Part shown: piece by piece, positions 6,079 through 8,295 of the stretch
How the letters are laid out: every line of letters begins with the position of its first letter
Position numbering within the stretch: position 1 is the first letter of the stretch
Origin: CAUYXJ01 sp963577065
GTDB taxonomy: Bacteria > Chloroflexota > Dehalococcoidia > Tepidiformales > Tepidiformaceae
Assembly: GCA_963577065.1 (NCBI GenBank)
Contig: CAUYXJ010000109.1
Coordinates: forward strand, 1 to 8,295
Direction of reading: 5' to 3'
DNA: 8,295 bases
The notes under the pieces: generated by a model
What the model was told of the DNA's origin: nothing
Seen by the model: only the letters and a program-made list of their open reading frames with translations
Databases searched by the model: none
Program-made: the position numbers and the translations under genes

Positions 6079-7335
6079 ATGTTCCGCGCGCTGCGCCACC
6101 GCAACTTCCGGCTGCTGATCGCGGGGACCTCGCTGGTCGGGCTCGTGCAGCCCCTCCATTTCGTGACGCAGATCTTCTGGGTGCAGGACGTCTACCCCGA
6201 GCGGCAGATCCTCTACACGGGTCTGCTCGCCGGCAGCCGCGGGCTGGCGACGCTGCTCTTCAGCCTGCTGGGTGGCGCCTTCGCCGATCGCTTCGAGCGG
6301 CGGCGCGTGCTGCTCGCCTGCGAATCGGTCTCGCTCGTGCTGAACGTCTTCGTCGCGATCCTGATGCTCTCCACGCCCTTCGGCGAGGCGACGATCCTGG
6401 GCATCATCGTGCTCACCTTCTTCGCCGCGGCCACCCAGGCGGTCGACCTGCCCGCGCGTCAGGCGAGCCTTCCCGCGGTCGTCGGGATGGACGATCTCGG
6501 GAACGCGATCAGCCTGAACATGGCGGCCCAGCAGATTTCGATCCCGATCACGATCCCCCTGGCCGCAGTGCTCGCCGCCACCGTCGGCCCCGGAGAGCTC
6601 TACGCGGGCTCGCTGGTGGTCTGGGCCGGCATCCTGCCCCTGATCGCGTTGCTCGACTACGAGAGCCGGGGCGGGGTCGAGCGGGGGCGCAGCGTCCTCG
6701 GGTCGGTCGCCGACGGCCTCGCCTATATCCGCCACCACGTCGTGATTTTCGGGGCGGTCGCGCTCGTCTTCGTGATGAACGCGGTGGGCATGCCCGCGGT
6801 TGCGAACCTCGGCGTGATCTGGATGACCGAAATCCTCAACGTCAGCCGCGCGGGCTTCGCCCTGATGGCGCTGGGCTGGGGCGGGGGCGCCGTCGCGGGC
6901 TCGATCTTCTTCGCCCGGCGGCCGGAGCTCGCAGGCCGGGGAACGACGCTCTGCCTGGCGACACTGGTCTTCGCGATCTGCACGGTCGTGTTCGCCCACT
7001 CGCGCTCGATTCCGCTCACGGCTCTCGTGAACGTGGGCCTCGGCTTCAGCCTCGCCGCGTCCAGCGTGAGCGCGACGATGATCATCCAGCAGGAGGTGAG
7101 CGACGAGATGCGTGGGCGGGTGATGGGCCTGTTCCCGCTCACGAACGGCATCGCGATGCTGATCACGATGCCGATCAGCGGGATCGCCCAGGGCATCGGC
7201 CTGCCGATCGTGTTGACGGTCCTGGGCTGGACGACGCTCGCGCTGGCCGCGGCGATCGTCCTGCGTCTGCCGGACGTCCGGCGCGTGCGCCCGCGTCCCG
7301 TGGAGGAGTACGCAGCGGCTGCGGGCGGGGGGTAA
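6079..7335 (+). CDS. Major facilitator superfamily transporter, EntS/MFS_3-like exporter
   Basis: A 418-residue polytopic inner-membrane protein with long hydrophobic segments consistent with about 12 helices. Family marks: the N-terminus FRALRHRNFRLLIAGTSLV (2-20), the MFS motif A variant GGAFADRFERRR (65-76) between helices 2 and 3, DLPARQASLPAVV (123-135) with NAISLN (142-147), typical of the MFS_3/EntS group, and DEMRGRVMGL (342-351) in the second half. The C-terminal tail is short, hydrophilic and Gly/Ala-rich. EntS-type members export small molecules such as siderophores or drugs by proton antiport; the substrate here is unknown. The ATG at 6079 is preceded immediately by an in-frame TAG, so no upstream extension is possible. 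A GGGAA lies about 10 nt upstream. It ends in TAA, 59 bp before the selenoprotein gene on the same strand. Confidence 0.93.
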   Translation: MFRALRHRNFRLLIAGTSLVGLVQPLHFVTQIFWVQDVYPERQILYTGLLAGSRGLATLLFSLLGGAFADRFERRRVLLACESVSLVLNVFVAILMLSTPFGEATILGIIVLTFFAAATQAVDLPARQASLPAVVGMDDLGNAISLNMAAQQISIPITIPLAAVLAATVGPGELYAGSLVVWAGILPLIALLDYESRGGVERGRSVLGSVADGLAYIRHHVVIFGAVALVFVMNAVGMPAVANLGVIWMTEILNVSRAGFALMALGWGGGAVAGSIFFARRPELAGRGTTLCLATLVFAICTVVFAHSRSIPLTALVNVGLGFSLAASSVSATMIIQQEVSDEMRGRVMGLFPLTNGIAMLITMPISGIAQGIGLPIVLTVLGWTTLALAAAIVLRLPDVRRVRPRPVEEYAAAAGGG

Positions 7336-7381
7336 GGGCTGCGGCCGCCGTGAGGGTGGCATCCCTCCGCTATGCTCGTTC

Positions 7382-7390
7382 GGGGGAAGG
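7382..7390 (+). promoter_or_regulatory. Purine-rich ribosome binding site of the selenoprotein gene
   Basis: GGGGGAAGG ends 4 nt before ATG 7395. It supports this ATG over the in-frame GTG at 7350, which would add 15 residues with no family similarity. A -10-like TATGCT at 7371-7376 hints at an internal promoter, but no good -35 accompanies it. Confidence 0.5.
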
Positions 7391-7394
7391 CGCG

Positions 7395-8123
7395 ATGACG
7401 AACCTGAGCGACCCCGAGCTGATAGGCGAGCTGCCCGCGCCGATGCGTGAGCGCCTCGAGGGCCTGGGCCCGGCGGAACGCACGGTAGCGCTCGAGCAGA
7501 TGCGCCGCTTCCGCGACTCGCTCGATGACCAGACGCGTGAGTGGATGGAGCGCTTTCAGGCCCATGTCCGCTCGCGCCCGGAGCCGCCGAGCGTCGGCGA
7601 CCCGGCACCCGGGTTCGAGCTCGACGTACTCGGAGGAGCGGGCGCGCGTGTGCGTCTCGCCGACCTGCGCGGCCGGCCCGTCGGGCTCATCTTCGGTTCC
7701 TATACCTGACCGCCTTTCCGCGAGCAGGCCGGGCGCCTGGAAGAGATCTACGCACGATACGGGGCCGAGGTGACGTTCTACGTCGTCTACATCCGCGAAG
7801 CGCACCCCTCGGACGAGTGGCAGGTGCCCGTCAACGAGACTGCTGGCGTTGTTTTCGAACAGCCTACGACCGAGGACGAGCGCACTGCGGCCGCCTCGTC
7901 GTGTGCGATCGGCTTGAGCCTCTCGATTCCCACGCTCATCGACGAGATGAGCAACGCGGTCGACCAGGCCTACGCTGCCCTCCCCGACCGCCTCTATCTG
8001 GTCGACGCAGCGGGCCGGGTCGCCTATCGCAGCGAGCCCGGGCCCTTCGGCTTCAAAAGCGACGAGTTCGAAGCGGCGATCGGCGCGCACCTCGAGGCAA
8101 CGGCCGCGGCGCCTTCGACCTAG
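7395..8123 (+). CDS. Iodothyronine-deiodinase-like selenoprotein (Sec105 encoded by TGA 7707-7709)
   Basis: Read through one in-frame TGA, this is a 242-residue thioredoxin-fold protein of the deiodinase (T4_deiodinase) family. Residues 1-60 are a helical, charged, soluble extension. A peroxiredoxin-like entry (VGDPAPGFELDVLGG, 67-81) precedes the active site LIFGSYT-U105-PPFRE, matching the vertebrate motif (FGSCT-U-PSF in DIO1). After the TGA the same frame continues with VYIREAHPSDEW (131-142; E135 and H137 match catalytic residues of vertebrate enzymes), LSIPTLIDEM, AYAALPDRLYLVD (192-204) and GPFGF (216-220). It ends in TAG. Vertebrate deiodinases reductively remove iodine from thyroid hormones; the bacterial role is unknown and may be thiol/peroxide redox chemistry. 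There is no membrane anchor, unlike the vertebrate enzymes. Alternative: a Cys codon (TGC/TGT) mutated to TGA, making a pseudogene. Exact placement in the catalytic motif and the downstream hairpin favour Sec. It is probably co-transcribed with the transporter 59 bp upstream. Confidence 0.88.
7714..7743 (+). promoter_or_regulatory. Candidate bacterial SECIS hairpin downstream of the Sec TGA
   Basis: A perfect 5-bp stem CAGGC (7725-7729)/GCCTG (7735-7739) encloses loop CGGGC (7730-7734), with G at the second and third loop positions. A lower helix TTTCC (7715-7719)/GGAAG (7739-7743, one G-U) can form with a 5' bulge if the outermost upper pair opens. The loop begins 20 nt after the TGA, a spacing compatible with SelB-recognised bacterial SECIS elements, which lie inside the coding region just after UGA. 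The sequence does not match the E. coli fdhF loop, but bacterial SECIS loops vary widely. Confidence 0.5.
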
Positions 8124-8136
8124 CCGGCAGCTTCGC

Positions 8137-8295
8137 CTAGAAGACGACCACCCCGCGCGCGTTCTTGCCCGCGGTCATGTCTTCGAAAGCCTGATTCACG
8201 TCCTCGATGGCGTAGGTTGTCGTCACGAGCGCGTCCAGGTTGAGCTTGCCCGAGCGGTACCAGTCGAGCATCCGGGGGAAGTCGCGCACGCTCGC
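8137..8295 (-). CDS. Zinc-dependent alcohol dehydrogenase, C-terminal fragment (continues beyond window)
   Basis: The last 52 residues of a medium-chain, zinc-dependent alcohol dehydrogenase (MDR superfamily), encoded on the minus strand and cut by the window's right edge. The visible segment has the family's C-terminal pattern: FPRMLDWYRSGKLNLDALVT, then the YAIEDVNQAFEDM helix, then the closing strand AGKNARGVVVF and TAG. This resembles class III/NDMA-dependent and mycobacterial AdhB/AdhD-like enzymes, which oxidise alcohols to aldehydes with NAD+. The catalytic zinc ligands and GxGxxG lie outside the window. It converges with the selenoprotein gene, leaving only 13 bp between the two stop codons and no obvious terminator hairpin. 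Confidence 0.88.
   Translation of the reverse strand, partial: ASVRDFPRMLDWYRSGKLNLDALVTTTYAIEDVNQAFEDMTAGKNARGVVVF

Noticed and set aside
5965..7608. Long minus-strand open frame of 547 codons
   Set aside because: Antisense shadow of the MFS and selenoprotein genes, with an extreme Arg/Ala/His/Asp composition and no recognisable domain.
7770..8123. Separate gene starting at ATG 7770
   Set aside because: It is in the same frame as the upstream coding sequence across the TGA, and deiodinase-family similarity is continuous (PPFREQAGRLEEIYARYG) before this ATG. It is the C-terminal part of the selenoprotein.

Overview
This is a GC-rich bacterial window of about 8.3 kb with densely packed genes. 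It holds nine protein-coding loci: two cut by the window edges, one broken, and one that reads as intact only if an in-frame TGA is decoded as selenocysteine. Very high GC at third codon positions, a Rieske oxygenase, several short-chain dehydrogenases (SDRs) and Sec decoding suggest an environmental, metabolically versatile bacterium such as a deltaproteobacterium/Myxococcota-like lineage. That placement is inference; there is no rRNA or marker gene here.

Layout, left to right. (1) 2-625 (+): 3'-part of an SDR. (2) 626-893: noncoding DNA with an 11-G run and small hairpins. (3) 894-1652 (+): TylF/macrocin-type O-methyltransferase with codon use unlike its neighbours. (4) 1779-2650 (-): SDR pseudogene with a frameshift, an in-frame TAG and a damaged cofactor motif. 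(5) 2752-3555 (-): class I SAM-dependent methyltransferase. (6) 3637-4917 (-): Rieske oxygenase alpha subunit, followed by a 13-bp-stem terminator-like hairpin. (7) 5035-5814 (-): SDR with a degenerate active site. (8) 5815-6078: divergent intergenic region rich in inverted repeats. (9) 6079-7335 (+): EntS-like MFS transporter. (10) 7395-8123 (+): iodothyronine-deiodinase-like selenoprotein with Sec at residue 105 and a candidate SECIS hairpin just after the TGA. (11) 8137-8295 (-): C-terminus of a zinc-dependent alcohol dehydrogenase.

The main result is the deiodinase-like selenoprotein. The TGA falls exactly in the family's active-site motif (GSYT-U-PPF), and the same frame continues for 137 more residues with clear deiodinase-family motifs (IREAHPSDEW, AYAALPDRLYLVD, GPFGF). 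A conventional gene caller would split it into a truncated N-terminal ORF and a separate downstream ORF. None of the nine genes ends in TGA (four TAA, five TAG), which is unusual at this GC content.

The Rieske oxygenase, the SDRs and the alcohol dehydrogenase look like parts of oxidative catabolism of aromatic, terpenoid or other ring compounds, but no ferredoxin, reductase or beta subunit is visible and no substrate can be assigned. The MFS transporter and the selenoprotein lie 59 bp apart on the same strand and may be co-transcribed.
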